Shown here: positions 24,418 to 33,123 of the stretch, in pieces | How the letters are laid out: each line of letters starts with the position of its first letter | Position numbering within the stretch: the stretch's first letter is position 1 | NCBI RefSeq assembly: GCF_013267595.1 | Contig: NZ_CP054010.1 | Coordinates: 62,001 to 126,000 of the forward strand | Origin: Prevotella melaninogenica | GTDB taxonomy: Bacteria > Bacteroidota > Bacteroidia > Bacteroidales > Bacteroidaceae | Direction: 5' to 3' | DNA length: 64,000 nt | Made by a program: the position numbers and the translations under genes | The notes under the pieces: generated by a model | Database searches by the model: none | Told to the model about the DNA's origin: nothing | Seen by the model: only the letters and a program-made list of their open reading frames with translations

Positions 24418-27111
24418 TTACTTCTTTCTCAACTCTTCAAGACTTGCCTTCAAAGCGGCAATCTTCTCTTCAGAGTCACTCTGCTTCTTGCGCTCACGTT
24501 CGATAACAGCTTCAGGTGCATTTGCTACGAACTTCTCGTTTGAGAGTTTCTTCTTGATACCTGTGAGGAAACCTTCAAGATGCTTGAGCTCCTTCTCCTG
24601 CTTCTCAATCTCAGCTGCAACGTCAATCAAGTCGCCCACTGGTACAGCGAAACTATCGGTACCAACCATGAAACCTGATGCGTCACCACTCTTCTCAGTT
24701 ACCACTTCAATAGCCTTCAAGTTAGCCATCTTAATGATTACACTGTTGTAAGCCTCGTAGTTGTTCTGACCGATTACGTTCAAGTCGAGCTCAACCTTTG
24801 GAGCAATGTTCTTCTGGTTGCGTACGGCTCTTACACCGCTGACAATCGCCTTAACCTGCTCAATAGCCTCGATGAGCTTTAATTCCTCCTTGCTTGGTGC
24901 ATCAAGTTTGAGTTCGTCACGCATGATGCTCTCGTTATCCTTGCGCTCATAGATGTGCTGCCACAACTCCTCAGTAATGAAAGGCATGAATGGATGCAAC
25001 ATCTTCAAGAGTGAATTGAAGAATTTAAGGGTTGCTTCGTAGGTGAGCTTGTCGATTGGTTTGCCGTATTCTGGCTTAATCATCTCCAAGTACCAGCTTG
25101 AGAACTCGTCCCAGAAGAGGCGGTAAACAGTCATCAAAGCTTCTGAAATACGATAGCTCTTGAACTGCTCGTTCATCTCAGCATTTACTTCCTTCAACTT
25201 CGCTTCGAACCATTCAACAGCAATCTTGTTTGCCAATGGCTGCTCAGCATCAGTTGTCTCCCAACCTTGAACGAGGCGGAAGGCATTCCAAATCTTATTG
25301 TTGAAGTTACGTCCTTGTTCGCAAAGTGTCTCGTCGAAGAGGATGTCATTACCTGCAGGTGCAGAGAGCATCATACCCATACGAACACCATCAGCACCAT
25401 ACTTCTCGATGAGCATGATCGGGTCTGGTGAGTTACCAAGACTCTTACTCATCTTACGTCCGAGCTTATCACGTACAATACCTGTGAAGTAGACATGCTT
25501 GAATGGGAACTTACCACGATACTCATAGCCTGCCATAATCATACGTGCTACCCAGAAGAAGATAATGTCTGGACCAGTAACAAGGTCGCTGGTAGGGTAG
25601 TAGTAGTTGATTTCTTCGTTGTCAGGGTTGTTGATTCCATCGAAGACAGAGATTGGCCACAACCAACTTGAGAACCAAGTATCCATGCAATCGCTCTCTT
25701 GTTCAAGGTCGGCAGCTGTTACAGAAGGATTAATCTCCTGTGCCAACTTCAATGCTTCTTCAGTAGTTTCTGCCACAACGGTGGCATTCTTGCCCTCAGC
25801 ATCTTTGAAGTAGTAAGCCGGAATACGATGACCCCACCACAACTGACGGCTGATACACCAGTCCTTGATGTTCTCTAACCAGTGGCGATATGTGTTCTTA
25901 TACTTCTTTGGGTAGAACTCTATGTCGTCGTCCATGACAGGAGAAAGGGCGATATCAGCAAAGTGCTGCATCTTTAAGAACCATTGTGTAGACAGCTTTG
26001 GCTCAATAGGTACGTGTGTACGCTCTGAGTATCCGACTTTATTATCATAGTCTTCAACCTTCTCCATCAGTCCTGCTGCCTCCAAATCCTTTGATATTTG
26101 CTTACGCACATCCATACGATCCTGACCAACATACAAGCCAGCAGCCTCAGAGATAGTACCATTATCGTTGAAGATATCAATAGTTTCCAAACCGTGTTTC
26201 AAGCCAAGTGCATGGTCGTTAACGTCGTGAGCAGGTGTAACCTTCAAACAACCAGTACCGAACTGGATATCAACATAGGTGTCTTCGATAACTGGAATCA
26301 CACGATTTACCAATGGAACGATAACATGAAGACCCTTCAACCATGTGTTCTTAACGTCCTCTGGGTTGATACACATTGCTGAATCACCCATGATTGTCTC
26401 TGGACGAGTGGTTGCAACAACCGCATAGTAACCCTTCGCATCCTTATGCATTACGTTGCCTTCATCCTTACGTTCAACCTTTGCTTGGTCTTCTTCAGCA
26501 ACATAGTATTTAAGGTGATAAAGCTTAGAATGCTCATCCTTGTAGATTACCTCTTCGTCAGAAAGAGCCGTCTGAGCCTGTGGGTCCCAGTTAACCATGC
26601 GTACACCACGATAGATGTAACCCTTCTTATAGAGGTCGCAGAACACCTTGATAACACTCTTGCTACGAGTATCATCCATGGTGAAAGCAGTACGATCCCA
26701 ATCGCATGAGCAACCAAGTCGACGCAACTGCTTGAGGATAATGCCACCATGTTCGTGTGTCCAATCCCATGCATGCTCAAGGAACTGCTCACGAGTGAGG
26801 TCAGTCTTCTTTACACCTTGCTCTGCGAGGCGGTTCACAACCTTTGCTTCTGTAGCAATACTTGCGTGGTCAGTACCCGGTACCCAGCATGCATTCTTAC
26901 CTTCCATGCGGGCACGTCTTACCAAGATGTCCTGTATCGTGTTGTTCAACATATGGCCCATGTGAAGCACACCCGTTACGTTTGGTGGAGGAATAACCAC
27001 AGTGTAAGGCTCGCGGCCATCAGGCTTAGAACTGAAAAGCTTGTTGTCCAGCCAATACTGGTACCATTTAGACTCCACTACTTGTGGATCATACTTGCTT
27101 GCTAATTCCAT
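24418..27111 (-). CDS. valS: valyl-tRNA synthetase
   Basis: An 897-residue class I synthetase with an editing domain. The HIGH motif is in [17 protein letters not shown] and the KMSKS loop is [13 protein letters not shown]. The CP1 editing insertion contains [13 protein letters not shown] and the aspartate-rich tail [16 protein letters not shown]-terminal coiled coil (about residues 825-897, rich in Glu/Lys) matches the bacterial ValRS tRNA-binding arm. The start at 27111 gives [13 protein letters not shown]; the 16-codon extension to 27159 has no support and overlaps the promoter. The promoter is a minus-strand TACTTTTG at 27157-27164. Confidence 0.97.
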   Translation of the reverse strand: MELASKYDPQVVESKWYQYWLDNKLFSSKPDGREPYTVVIPPPNVTGVLHMGHMLNNTIQDILVRRARMEGKNACWVPGTDHASIATEAKVVNRLAEQGVKKTDLTREQFLEHAWDWTHEHGGIILKQLRRLGCSCDWDRTAFTMDDTRSKSVIKVFCDLYKKGYIYRGVRMVNWDPQAQTALSDEEVIYKDEHSKLYHLKYYVAEEDQAKVERKDEGNVMHKDAKGYYAVVATTRPETIMGDSAMCINPEDVKNTWLKGLHVIVPLVNRVIPVIEDTYVDIQFGTGCLKVTPAHDVNDHALGLKHGLETIDIFNDNGTISEAAGLYVGQDRMDVRKQISKDLEAAGLMEKVEDYDNKVGYSERTHVPIEPKLSTQWFLKMQHFADIALSPVMDDDIEFYPKKYKNTYRHWLENIKDWCISRQLWWGHRIPAYYFKDAEGKNATVVAETTEEALKLAQEINPSVTAADLEQESDCMDTWFSSWLWPISVFDGINNPDNEEINYYYPTSDLVTGPDIIFFWVARMIMAGYEYRGKFPFKHVYFTGIVRDKLGRKMSKSLGNSPDPIMLIEKYGADGVRMGMMLSAPAGNDILFDETLCEQGRNFNNKIWNAFRLVQGWETTDAEQPLANKIAVEWFEAKLKEVNAEMNEQFKSYRISEALMTVYRLFWDEFSSWYLEMIKPEYGKPIDKLTYEATLKFFNSLLKMLHPFMPFITEELWQHIYERKDNESIMRDELKLDAPSKEELKLIEAIEQVKAIVSGVRAVRNQKNIAPKVELDLNVIGQNNYEAYNSVIIKMANLKAIEVVTEKSGDASGFMVGTDSFAVPVGDLIDVAAEIEKQEKELKHLEGFLTGIKKKLSNEKFVANAPEAVIERERKKQSDSEEKIAALKASLEELRKK

Positions 27112-27156
27112 TGTCTCGTATATTATTATTTCTTTATTATCTTTAAAATTACGATG

Positions 27157-27164
27157 CAAAAGTA
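27157..27164 (-). promoter_or_regulatory. -7 box for valS
   Basis: Minus-strand TACTTTTG, 45 nt upstream of the valS ATG, back to back with the mazG promoter. Confidence 0.55.
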
Positions 27165-27186
27165 CAAAAAATCCGCCTAAAAAGCG

Positions 27187-27194
27187 TATCTTTG
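27187..27194 (+). promoter_or_regulatory. -7 box for mazG
   Basis: TATCTTTG, 62 nt before the mazG start. Confidence 0.55.
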
Positions 27195-27256
27195 CATCAA
27201 TAATAGTACACTGATGAGTACTTTAACGTTTATGTTTAACTTTAAACATCAAGACT

Positions 27257-28138
27257 TTGCATACTAAAGAAGATAAACTGAAAGCTTTTTCCCGACTTTT
27301 AGACATTCAAGAACGACTCCGAAAGGAGTGTCCATGGGATAGTAAACAGACCAATGAAAGCCTCCGCCCCAATACGATTGAAGAGACCTTTGAGTTGGCA
27401 GATGCGCTCTTAAAAAATGACTCAAAGAATATCTGTAAAGAGCTTGGAGACGTCATGGAACATGTTATCTTCTATTCTATGTTGGGTGAAGAAAAGGGGG
27501 ATTTTGATGTTGCTGATGTCTGCAATGCGCAATCCGACAAACTTATGTTTCGACATGATTTTATCGATTGGACGGGTTGGAGCGTGACACGTTCTGATAT
27601 GGTAGTTAATGCTGCAGGACAAGTAGTTTACAAAGATGAAGAACATCGGGCTGATAATAACGTACAGTCGTCAACTCCTAACACTGCTTCTCAAGTGGAA
27701 TCTACATGGGAACAGCGCAAGCAACGTGAACGTGACGGAAATACTTCGGTACTCTCTGGTGTGCCAAATTCACTACCAAGTCTCATTAAGGCTTACCGCA
27801 TCCAAGACAAAGCACGCAATGTTGGTTTTGATTGGGAAGAGAAAGAGCAGGTTTGGGATAAGGTATATGAAGAATTAGGAGAACTGAAGAATGAGATGAT
27901 GAAGGAGGATAAGCAACGTTCAACAGAAGAATTTGGTGACTTCTTATTCTCTCTCATTAATGCAGCACGCCTCTATCATTTGAATCCTGATAATGCTCTT
28001 GAGCACACGAATCAGAAGTTTATTAAACGATTTAACTATATTGAGGAAGCTGCTAAGGCAAAGGGCGTTACGATAAAAGACTTAACTCTTGCTGAAATGG
28101 ATGAGTTATGGAATCAAGCCAAGGCTGTTAACAATTAA
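27257..28138 (+). CDS. mazG: nucleoside triphosphate pyrophosphohydrolase MazG, with an inserted linker
   Basis: A 293-residue tandem-domain MazG that hydrolyses NTPs and dNTPs to monophosphates, limiting damaged nucleotides and ppGpp effects. The first domain has CPWDSKQTNESLRPNTIEET and the metal-binding CKELGDVMEHVIFYS. The second has KVYEELGELKNEM and EEFGDFLFSLINAARL. The start is TTG 27257 because no in-frame ATG exists near the conserved beginning and LHTKEDKL matches relatives. Compared with typical MazG of about 260 residues it has an extra stretch of roughly 40 residues (about 107-150), low in conserved residues, between the two domains. Confidence 0.92.
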   Translation: MHTKEDKLKAFSRLLDIQERLRKECPWDSKQTNESLRPNTIEETFELADALLKNDSKNICKELGDVMEHVIFYSMLGEEKGDFDVADVCNAQSDKLMFRHDFIDWTGWSVTRSDMVVNAAGQVVYKDEEHRADNNVQSSTPNTASQVESTWEQRKQRERDGNTSVLSGVPNSLPSLIKAYRIQDKARNVGFDWEEKEQVWDKVYEELGELKNEMMKEDKQRSTEEFGDFLFSLINAARLYHLNPDNALEHTNQKFIKRFNYIEEAAKAKGVTIKDLTLAEMDELWNQAKAVNN

Positions 28139-28167
28139 AATTACGATAAAAATTAAGGAGTATAAAT

Positions 28168-28725
28168 ATGAAAAGAACCTTTTATTTTATCATGTCTTTG
28201 TTTATTCTTGCAGTAGTAATCTCTTGTAAGGATAGCAAACCTAAGTCTATGATGTCTGAAACTGAAGAGGCTGAGGACTCTGTAGCCACAAACGATAGTA
28301 CTATCTATGGTACGATGGTGGATGGTGGTATGAACTCTATAGTCCTGCTTACCGATCATGGTGACACACTTGAATATCTTGTAAACCCAAATGATACATT
28401 TGAAGTTGTTAAAGGTGGAAAGATTAATGGTGACCGATTTGCCATTATTGGTTATAAAGAGTATGGTGATAACTTTATGCGTTCAGCGATTAATCTTACC
28501 TCTTTGTTAGGTAACTGGAGTAGTCTTGATCGCAACTTTGAGATAAAAGAAGGAGGAAGCGTTACATCAAGCTTACAGTCTGAGAAGAATCCATGGACAG
28601 CATGGAAAATATGGAATGGTAAGCTGATTCTGTCAAAAGACACCTTTGATGTAGAAAGCCTTGGCGCGGACACATTGTCATTAGAGAATAAATCGGGACT
28701 TTTTGTCTTTACAAGGGGTAAGTAA
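28168..28725 (+). CDS. lipocalin-like lipoprotein, unknown function
   Basis: A 185-residue protein with a type II signal peptide (MKRTFYFIMSLFILAVVISC, lipobox cysteine at residue 20) and a Ser/Glu-rich linker to residue about 45. Two small beta domains follow. The first is OB- or barrel-like (STIYGTMVDGGMNSIVLLTD). The second is lipocalin-like (LLGNWSSLDRN, then IWNGKLILSKDTFDVESLGA). It lies 29 nt after mazG, so the two are probably co-transcribed. No ligand or enzymatic function can be read from it. Confidence 0.75.
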   Translation: MKRTFYFIMSLFILAVVISCKDSKPKSMMSETEEAEDSVATNDSTIYGTMVDGGMNSIVLLTDHGDTLEYLVNPNDTFEVVKGGKINGDRFAIIGYKEYGDNFMRSAINLTSLLGNWSSLDRNFEIKEGGSVTSSLQSEKNPWTAWKIWNGKLILSKDTFDVESLGADTLSLENKSGLFVFTRGK

Positions 28726-28833
28726 GTTCTTCGCTATACTCTCTTTAAAGAGATTGTGACGACTATTATTAGAAAACGAATCTTTTTATTCCTCCCTTAA
28801 AAGGGTGGAATGAGAAGATATGGGGTAGTCTAT

Positions 28834-29748
28834 ATGGAACCATTCAAAGTACATATTCTTGGTTGCGGTAGTGCGTTACCAACTTTGCAACATAATGCTT
28901 CTTCCCAAGTTGTTGAGCTTAGGGAGAAGCTTTTTATGATTGATTGCGGAGAAGGAACACAGATACAACTTCGTCGGTCGCGCATACATTTCTCAAAGAT
29001 TATTGCCGTTTTTATTAGCCACTTGCATGGTGATCATTGCTTTGGCTTGCCTGGTATGATCTCAACCTTTGGAATGACAGGGCGTACGGCTCCGTTACAT
29101 ATCTACGCTCCCGCTGCGTTTGAGCCTATTCTTGACCAGACACTGAACTTTTTTTGTCAGGGGTTAGAGTTTGAAGTAGTGTTTCATGCTGTTGATACAA
29201 AGCAGAATAAGGTGGTTTACGAGGATAGGAGTCTGACGGTTGAAACAATCCCTTTGCAGCATCGTATTGATTGTTGTGGTTATTTGTTCCGTGAGAAACC
29301 AACCCTACCACATATCCGTCGTGACATGATAGACTTTTATCATATTCCTATCAGTCAGATTAATAATATAAAGGCGGGAGCTGATTGGGTAACGCCAGAG
29401 GGTGATGTGATTCCTAATAGTAAGCTAACAACCCCTGCTGCACCTGCTCGTAGCTATGCTTATTGCTCTGATACGCGATACATTAAAACCCTCCATAATC
29501 TTGTAAAAGACGTAAGTACGCTTTATCATGAAAGTACATACGCAGCACAAGATGCTGATCGTGCTCGTCTTTATTGGCATAGTACGTCGCAGCAAGCAGC
29601 ACAGGTGGCTCGGGATGCAGCTGCAGGGAAACTTCTTTTAGGGCATTACTCAGCACGTTATGGTAATGAACAGCAGCTATTAGATGAAGCTAAAGAAATA
29701 TTTCCTAATACTTTCCTGACACAAGAAGGTGCAAGTTTTGATATATAA
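28834..29748 (+). CDS. rnz: ribonuclease Z
   Basis: A 304-residue metallo-beta-lactamase-fold endonuclease that matures tRNA 3' ends. The zinc-binding HLHGDH motif is at residues 63-68, after DCGEGTQIQLRR. Later ligands are seen in AYCSDTRY, LYHESTYA, and the C-terminal LLGHYSARY. The start at 28834 (MEPFKVHILGCGSALP) is preferred over the ATG at 28810, which would add eight unconserved residues. Length is normal for the short tRNase Z form. A long AT-rich hairpin at 29798-29834 follows the gene. Confidence 0.95.
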   Translation: MEPFKVHILGCGSALPTLQHNASSQVVELREKLFMIDCGEGTQIQLRRSRIHFSKIIAVFISHLHGDHCFGLPGMISTFGMTGRTAPLHIYAPAAFEPILDQTLNFFCQGLEFEVVFHAVDTKQNKVVYEDRSLTVETIPLQHRIDCCGYLFREKPTLPHIRRDMIDFYHIPISQINNIKAGADWVTPEGDVIPNSKLTTPAAPARSYAYCSDTRYIKTLHNLVKDVSTLYHESTYAAQDADRARLYWHSTSQQAAQVARDAAAGKLLLGHYSARYGNEQQLLDEAKEIFPNTFLTQEGASFDI

Positions 29749-29797
29749 GTCGGTTTGTTAGAGTTGTTTTGATGCCATTCTATCTTTCTTTTATAAT

Positions 29798-29834
29798 ATT
29801 ATATAAAGAGGTTGCATACACCTTTTTATATAAT
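29798..29834 (+). terminator. AT-rich terminator-like hairpin after rnz
   Basis: Fifteen-bp arms ATTATATAAAGAGGT / ACCTTTTTATATAAT with one G-U pair, 50 nt past the rnz stop. The tail is A-rich with a later CCTTTT. Confidence 0.45.
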
Positions 29835-29850
29835 ATAAAACCTTTTAGGC

Positions 29851-29890
29851 TCTAATGACCGACTTGGGTTAAATATCTACCAATTATCAT
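29851..29890. repeat. copy of the CTAATGACCGA motif
   Basis: CTAATGACCGACTTGG followed by TTAAAT and CTACC resembles 19780-19820, also in a non-coding gap. Only two copies were seen. Confidence 0.35.
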
Positions 29891-29971
29891 GTCTATCCAC
29901 CTTTTATAAACAACTTGTTCTTATATTGATAGATATTTGTAAGCTATTTTCATGCAATTCGAAACCAATAC

Positions 29972-30070
29972 ATGCTCTTTTGGCTTTTTAAAGACGCCTA
30001 ATTGACTTGCAATAGGTGCCCTTTAAGACTCTTATTAACGCCCTTTTGAAGTCCAATTAAGCACCTTTTC
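29972..30070 (-). repeat. dispersed repeat family B, copy 3 (reverse orientation)
   Basis: It contains GACGCCTAATTGACTTGCAA, TTAACGCCCTTTTGAAG and TCCAATTAAGCACC. GTAATGATTTTTCAA at about 30168 is shared with the right flank of copy 2. Confidence 0.7.
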
Positions 30071-30351
30071 TTGCGCCTTTTTATAACTAATTGATTTTCT
30101 GTTGGTTGCAGACTTGCTTTTTATACGTGTATTTGTTCTTATTTATAGATGTTTTATTTGAAATTATGTAATGATTTTTCAAGATTTTGTCTGCGAATTA
30201 TCAACATACAAGAAGAAAGGGGGCTCTATGTTGGAAGGTGATAATAAAATAGGTAGTTTGACAATCTTGCCTATGTTTTTCTATGATGTTTAACTTCGAC
30301 TTTCTTTAAAACGATACGAAAAACATCCACATAATTTAACGGAAAATCCTG

Positions 30352-30555
30352 TTATTCCTCCTTCTCTTCCTCCTTTGAAGCTTGGAATGAGGCTAAACGT
30401 TCTCCCCTTACAAATATGATAACACCACTCAAGACCAGTGCTAATCCACCGAAAAGAAGTTCGTTTCCATTGAAATGGAGAATGACATGGAGCGCGAATA
30501 GAAGCAGACCTAAAATAATGTCTGCAATGCCTAAGTATTTGATATATCTTTTCAT
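30352..30555 (-). CDS. small two-span membrane protein, unknown
   Basis: A 67-residue protein with two hydrophobic helices (YLGIADIILGLLLFALHVIL and ELLFGGLALVLSGVIIFV) joined by a short polar turn. The cytoplasmic tail is highly charged (KEEEKEE). A minus-strand TACTTTTG box lies 30 nt upstream, back to back with the rpsF promoter, supporting expression. No function is recognised. An overlapping 89-residue frame in the same region has no such structure and was rejected. Confidence 0.65.
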   Translation of the reverse strand: MKRYIKYLGIADIILGLLLFALHVILHFNGNELLFGGLALVLSGVIIFVRGERLASFQASKEEEKEE

Positions 30556-30585
30556 ACAAAAGTGTAAATATACTATTTATTGGCG

Positions 30586-30593
30586 CAAAAGTA
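30586..30593 (-). promoter_or_regulatory. -7 box for the small membrane protein gene
   Basis: Minus-strand TACTTTTG, 30 nt upstream of the start at 30555. Confidence 0.5.
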
Positions 30594-30602
30594 CAAAAAA
30601 TA

Positions 30603-30634
30603 TTTGGTCAGTTGCATAAAAATTAGTACTTTTG
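30603..30634 (+). promoter_or_regulatory. promoter of the rpsF-rpsR-rplI operon
   Basis: TTTG at 30603-30606, 20 nt, then TACTTTTG at 30627-30634. The leader is about 50 nt and starts with a small GAAA-loop hairpin near 30648-30657. Confidence 0.75.
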
Positions 30635-30692
30635 CACCGCATTTTGCGAAAGCAGGTGTAATTTAATTCACAATTTTATATTTTTAAGTAGT

Positions 30693-31037
30693 ATGAATCA
30701 ATACGAAACCGTTTTCATTTTGACTCCCGTTTTGTCTGATGAACAGATGAAGGAAACGGTCGCTAAATTCAAGAAACTGCTCACCGACAATGGCGCTGAG
30801 ATCTTGAACGAGGAGGCCTGGGGTTTGAAGAAGTTGGCTTACAACATCCAGAAGAAGTCATCTGGCTTCTACGCATTGTTGGAGTTCAACGCAGAACCAA
30901 CAGTTATCGACACTCTCGAGACCGGCTTCCGTCGTGACGAGAAGGTTATTCGTTACATCACCGTTAAGCAGGACAAGTATTCTGCAGCTTATGCTGAGAA
31001 GCGTCGTGCTAAATGGGCAGCTAAAAAGGAGGCTTAA
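30693..31037 (+). CDS. rpsF: 30S ribosomal protein S6
   Basis: A 114-residue S6 protein of the small-subunit platform, partner of S18. It begins [19 protein letters not shown] and has the family segment [21 protein letters not shown], followed by a C-terminal YITVKQDKY. It is first of the conserved rpsF-rpsR-rplI operon, 3 nt before rpsR, with a strong promoter. No single-stranded-DNA-binding-protein gene is inserted, as usual in this phylum. Confidence 0.97.
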   Translation: MNQYETVFILTPVLSDEQMKETVAKFKKLLTDNGAEILNEEAWGLKKLAYNIQKKSSGFYALLEFNAEPTVIDTLETGFRRDEKVIRYITVKQDKYSAAYAEKRRAKWAAKKEA

Positions 31038-31040
31038 ATT

Positions 31041-31310
31041 ATGGCAGAGCAGAAATCAGAAATCCGTTATTTGACCGCTCCTTCTATCGATACAAAGAAG
31101 AAGAAGTATTGCCGTTTCAAGAAGAGCGGTATTAAGTACATCGATTATAAGGATGGCGAGTTCTTGAAGAAGTTCCTCAATGAGCAGGGTAAGATTCTTC
31201 CTCGTCGTATTACAGGTACTTCTTTGAAGTATCAGCGTCGTGTGGCTCAAGCTGTTAAGCGTGCACGCCAGATTGCGCTCCTTCCATACGTAACCGATTT
31301 GATGAAGTAA
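31041..31310 (+). CDS. rpsR: 30S ribosomal protein S18
   Basis: An 89-residue basic S18 protein. Diagnostic segments are [20 protein letters not shown] and the C-terminal [20 protein letters not shown] with QIALLPYV. It lies 3 nt after rpsF and 15 nt before rplI, which has an AGGAGG-like sequence (AAAGGAGGTC) in front of it, one of the few clear Shine-Dalgarno sites here. Confidence 0.97.
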   Translation: MAEQKSEIRYLTAPSIDTKKKKYCRFKKSGIKYIDYKDGEFLKKFLNEQGKILPRRITGTSLKYQRRVAQAVKRARQIALLPYVTDLMK

Positions 31311-31325
31311 AAAGGAGGTCAATAG

Positions 31326-31853
31326 ATGGAAATTATTTTGAAAGAAGATATTATCGGTCTTGGATACAAGAACGATATCGTTAATGTGAAGAACGGCTAT
31401 GGCCGTAACTATCTCATCCCAACTGGTAAGGGTATCATCGCTTCTCCATCTGCAAAGAAGCAGTTGGCAGAGAACTTGAAGCAGCAGGCTTCTAAGCTCG
31501 CAGCTCTCAAGGCTGAGGCAGAGAAGAAGGCAGCTCAGTTGGATGGTGTAGAGCTTGTTATTGCAACTAAGGTATCTGCTACTGGCGTAACTTACGGTTC
31601 AGTTAACGCAGCTACTGTTGTTGAGGAACTCGCTAAGCGCGGTATTGAAATTGATCGTAAGATTGTTACAATGCGCGATATGAAGAAGGTTGGCACATCT
31701 GAGGCTACTGTACACTTCCACAAGGAGGTTGAGGTTAAGATTCCTGTAACTGTTGTTGCAGAGAACCAGCCTGCACCTGCTGTTGAGGAGGCTCCAGTAG
31801 AGCAGCCAGCAGAGGCACCTGTAGCTGAGGAGGAGACTCCAGCAGCTGAGTAA
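31326..31853 (+). CDS. rplI: 50S ribosomal protein L9 with acidic C-terminal extension
   Basis: A 175-residue L9 protein binding 23S rRNA near L1. The N-terminal domain is canonical (MEIILKEDIIGLGYKNDIVN, then KNGYGRNYLIPTGKGIIAS), followed by the long connecting helix and the C-terminal domain (GSVNAATVVEELAKRGIEID). About 28 residues of Pro/Ala/Glu-rich sequence are added at the end. A ribosome-binding site AGGAGG is visible at 31312-31319. A strong terminator closes the operon at 31900-31932. Confidence 0.97.
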   Translation: MEIILKEDIIGLGYKNDIVNVKNGYGRNYLIPTGKGIIASPSAKKQLAENLKQQASKLAALKAEAEKKAAQLDGVELVIATKVSATGVTYGSVNAATVVEELAKRGIEIDRKIVTMRDMKKVGTSEATVHFHKEVEVKIPVTVVAENQPAPAVEEAPVEQPAEAPVAEEETPAAE

Positions 31854-31899
31854 TTTTATATTGACATTTTGCACTGTAAAGCAGTAATGTTAGATAATA

Positions 31900-31932
31900 A
31901 TCCCTTTCACTTTCGGGTGGAGGGGATTTTTT
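31900..31932 (+). terminator. terminator of the rpsF-rpsR-rplI operon
   Basis: Eleven-bp stem (ATCCCTTTCAC / GGTGGAGGGGAT with G-U pairs), followed by TTTTTT. It ends 8 nt before the start codon of the next gene at 31940. Confidence 0.8.
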
Positions 31933-31939
31933 AGTCATT

Positions 31940-33013
31940 ATGAAACGAATTGTACTTACCGGCGGACCTTGTGCCGGAAAAACGACAGCACTTGTCAAGA
32001 TTATTGAGCATTTCTCAAGTCTTGGTTATAAAGTGTTTATCATTCCAGAAGTTCCAACGCTCTTCTCTCAAGCGGGTATGGATTATCTTACGGATAATGC
32101 CGCGTTCTTCTATGAAGGAGAGAAGGCAACATTGGAGGTTCAGCTTGCTTTGGAAGATAAGTTTACGCGTATGGCTGAGACCATTGATAAACCTACGATT
32201 ATAGTATGTGATCGTGGTACAATGGATATCTCTGCTTATATGAAGCCAGAGATGTGGAAAGAGATTACAGCTGGTGTAGGAACAACTTCTGAGGAACTTC
32301 GTGCTCGTTATGATGCAGTTCTTCACCTTGTGAGTGCTGCGGATGGAGCAGAACAGTTCTATACCACTGCTAATAATGCTGAACGTAAGGAAGGACTTGA
32401 GCTTGCACGTGAACTTGATAAGAAGGTTATTCAGGCTTGGTCAGAGCATCCGCACTTGCGTGTAATCAACAATCACGAGAACTTTGACACAAAGATTAAT
32501 CGTGTTATACAAGATATTTCTAATGTATTGGAGATTCCACAGCAGATAGTTGAGGAGCGTAAATACATTGTTCGATTGACAGGTGAGATTCCTGATGCTA
32601 TCGAAAGTGAGATTACACAGACCTATCTAACCTCAGAACCTCGCAGTGAGGTGCGTCTACGTCGTCGTACTCTGAATGGTGTTTCGGTTAATGTTCGTAC
32701 AACAAAGAAGACTTTACCGAATAATGAACAGGTCGTTACTGAGCGACAGATAGATAATAATCTATATGAATCATTGATGCGTCAGGCAGATCCTTATCGT
32801 CAGTCTATCCACAAGATTCGCAAGACCTTTATCTGGCGTGGTCAGTTCTTTGAACTTGACACTTATCTTGCACCTACCTCTAATCTTCAGATTTTGGAGA
32901 CAAAGGGAATCGTTGATCATGAGGATGTGAACTTCCCTCCATTCATAGAAGTACTTGAGGACATCACTGGTAATACGGAATATTATAACTACAATTTAGC
33001 TTTGAAGAGATAA
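31940..33013 (+). CDS. TTD14-like P-loop NTPase fused to a CYTH domain
   Basis: A 357-residue cytosolic protein. The P-loop is at residues about 8-16 (GGPCAGKTT), within an AAA_28/NadR-kinase-like domain to about residue 190 (VFIIPEVPT, then IIVCDRGTMD). Residues about 200-357 form a CYTH (triphosphate tunnel) domain: ERKYIVRLTGEIP, then EVRLRRRTLNG and KIRKTFIWRGQFFELDTYL. The pair matches the animal TTD14 architecture, a GTP- and phosphoinositide-binding trafficking protein. The bacterial role is unknown; a nucleotide or polyphosphate kinase or phosphatase is possible. Its start lies immediately behind the ribosomal-protein operon terminator. Confidence 0.82.
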   Translation: MKRIVLTGGPCAGKTTALVKIIEHFSSLGYKVFIIPEVPTLFSQAGMDYLTDNAAFFYEGEKATLEVQLALEDKFTRMAETIDKPTIIVCDRGTMDISAYMKPEMWKEITAGVGTTSEELRARYDAVLHLVSAADGAEQFYTTANNAERKEGLELARELDKKVIQAWSEHPHLRVINNHENFDTKINRVIQDISNVLEIPQQIVEERKYIVRLTGEIPDAIESEITQTYLTSEPRSEVRLRRRTLNGVSVNVRTTKKTLPNNEQVVTERQIDNNLYESLMRQADPYRQSIHKIRKTFIWRGQFFELDTYLAPTSNLQILETKGIVDHEDVNFPPFIEVLEDITGNTEYYNYNLALKR

Positions 33014-33064
33014 AGAGTTAAAGCTTTCTGTGCTAAAGAATAGCTTTACCACTTTAAAGTAAAA

Positions 33065-33101
33065 CAAATGCCGTAACACTCTCCGAGCGTTACGGCATTT
33101 G
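33065..33101 (+). terminator. terminator between TTD14-like and GH109 genes
   Basis: Perfect 13-bp inverted repeat CAAATGCCGTAAC / GTTACGGCATTTG with an 11-nt loop. It serves the convergent genes on both sides. Confidence 0.8.
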
Positions 33102-33123
33102 TATATTTAGTATTCGTAGGAGT

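Noticed and set aside
24314..24751. 145-residue plus-strand frame overlapping the end of valS and part of the MITE-like element
   Set aside because: It overlaps the C-terminal coiled coil of valS in antisense and is Ser/Phe-rich without any family pattern.
26098..27105. Plus-strand open frames opposite valS
   Set aside because: Antisense shadows of a conserved synthetase gene with low-quality, Cys- and His-rich translations.
30635..30660. Possible S6:S18-binding mRNA leader motif (CACC...GGTG around a GAAA hairpin) upstream of rpsF
   Set aside because: The CACC arm lies right after the -7 box and probably upstream of the transcript start, so the outer stem would not form in the mRNA.
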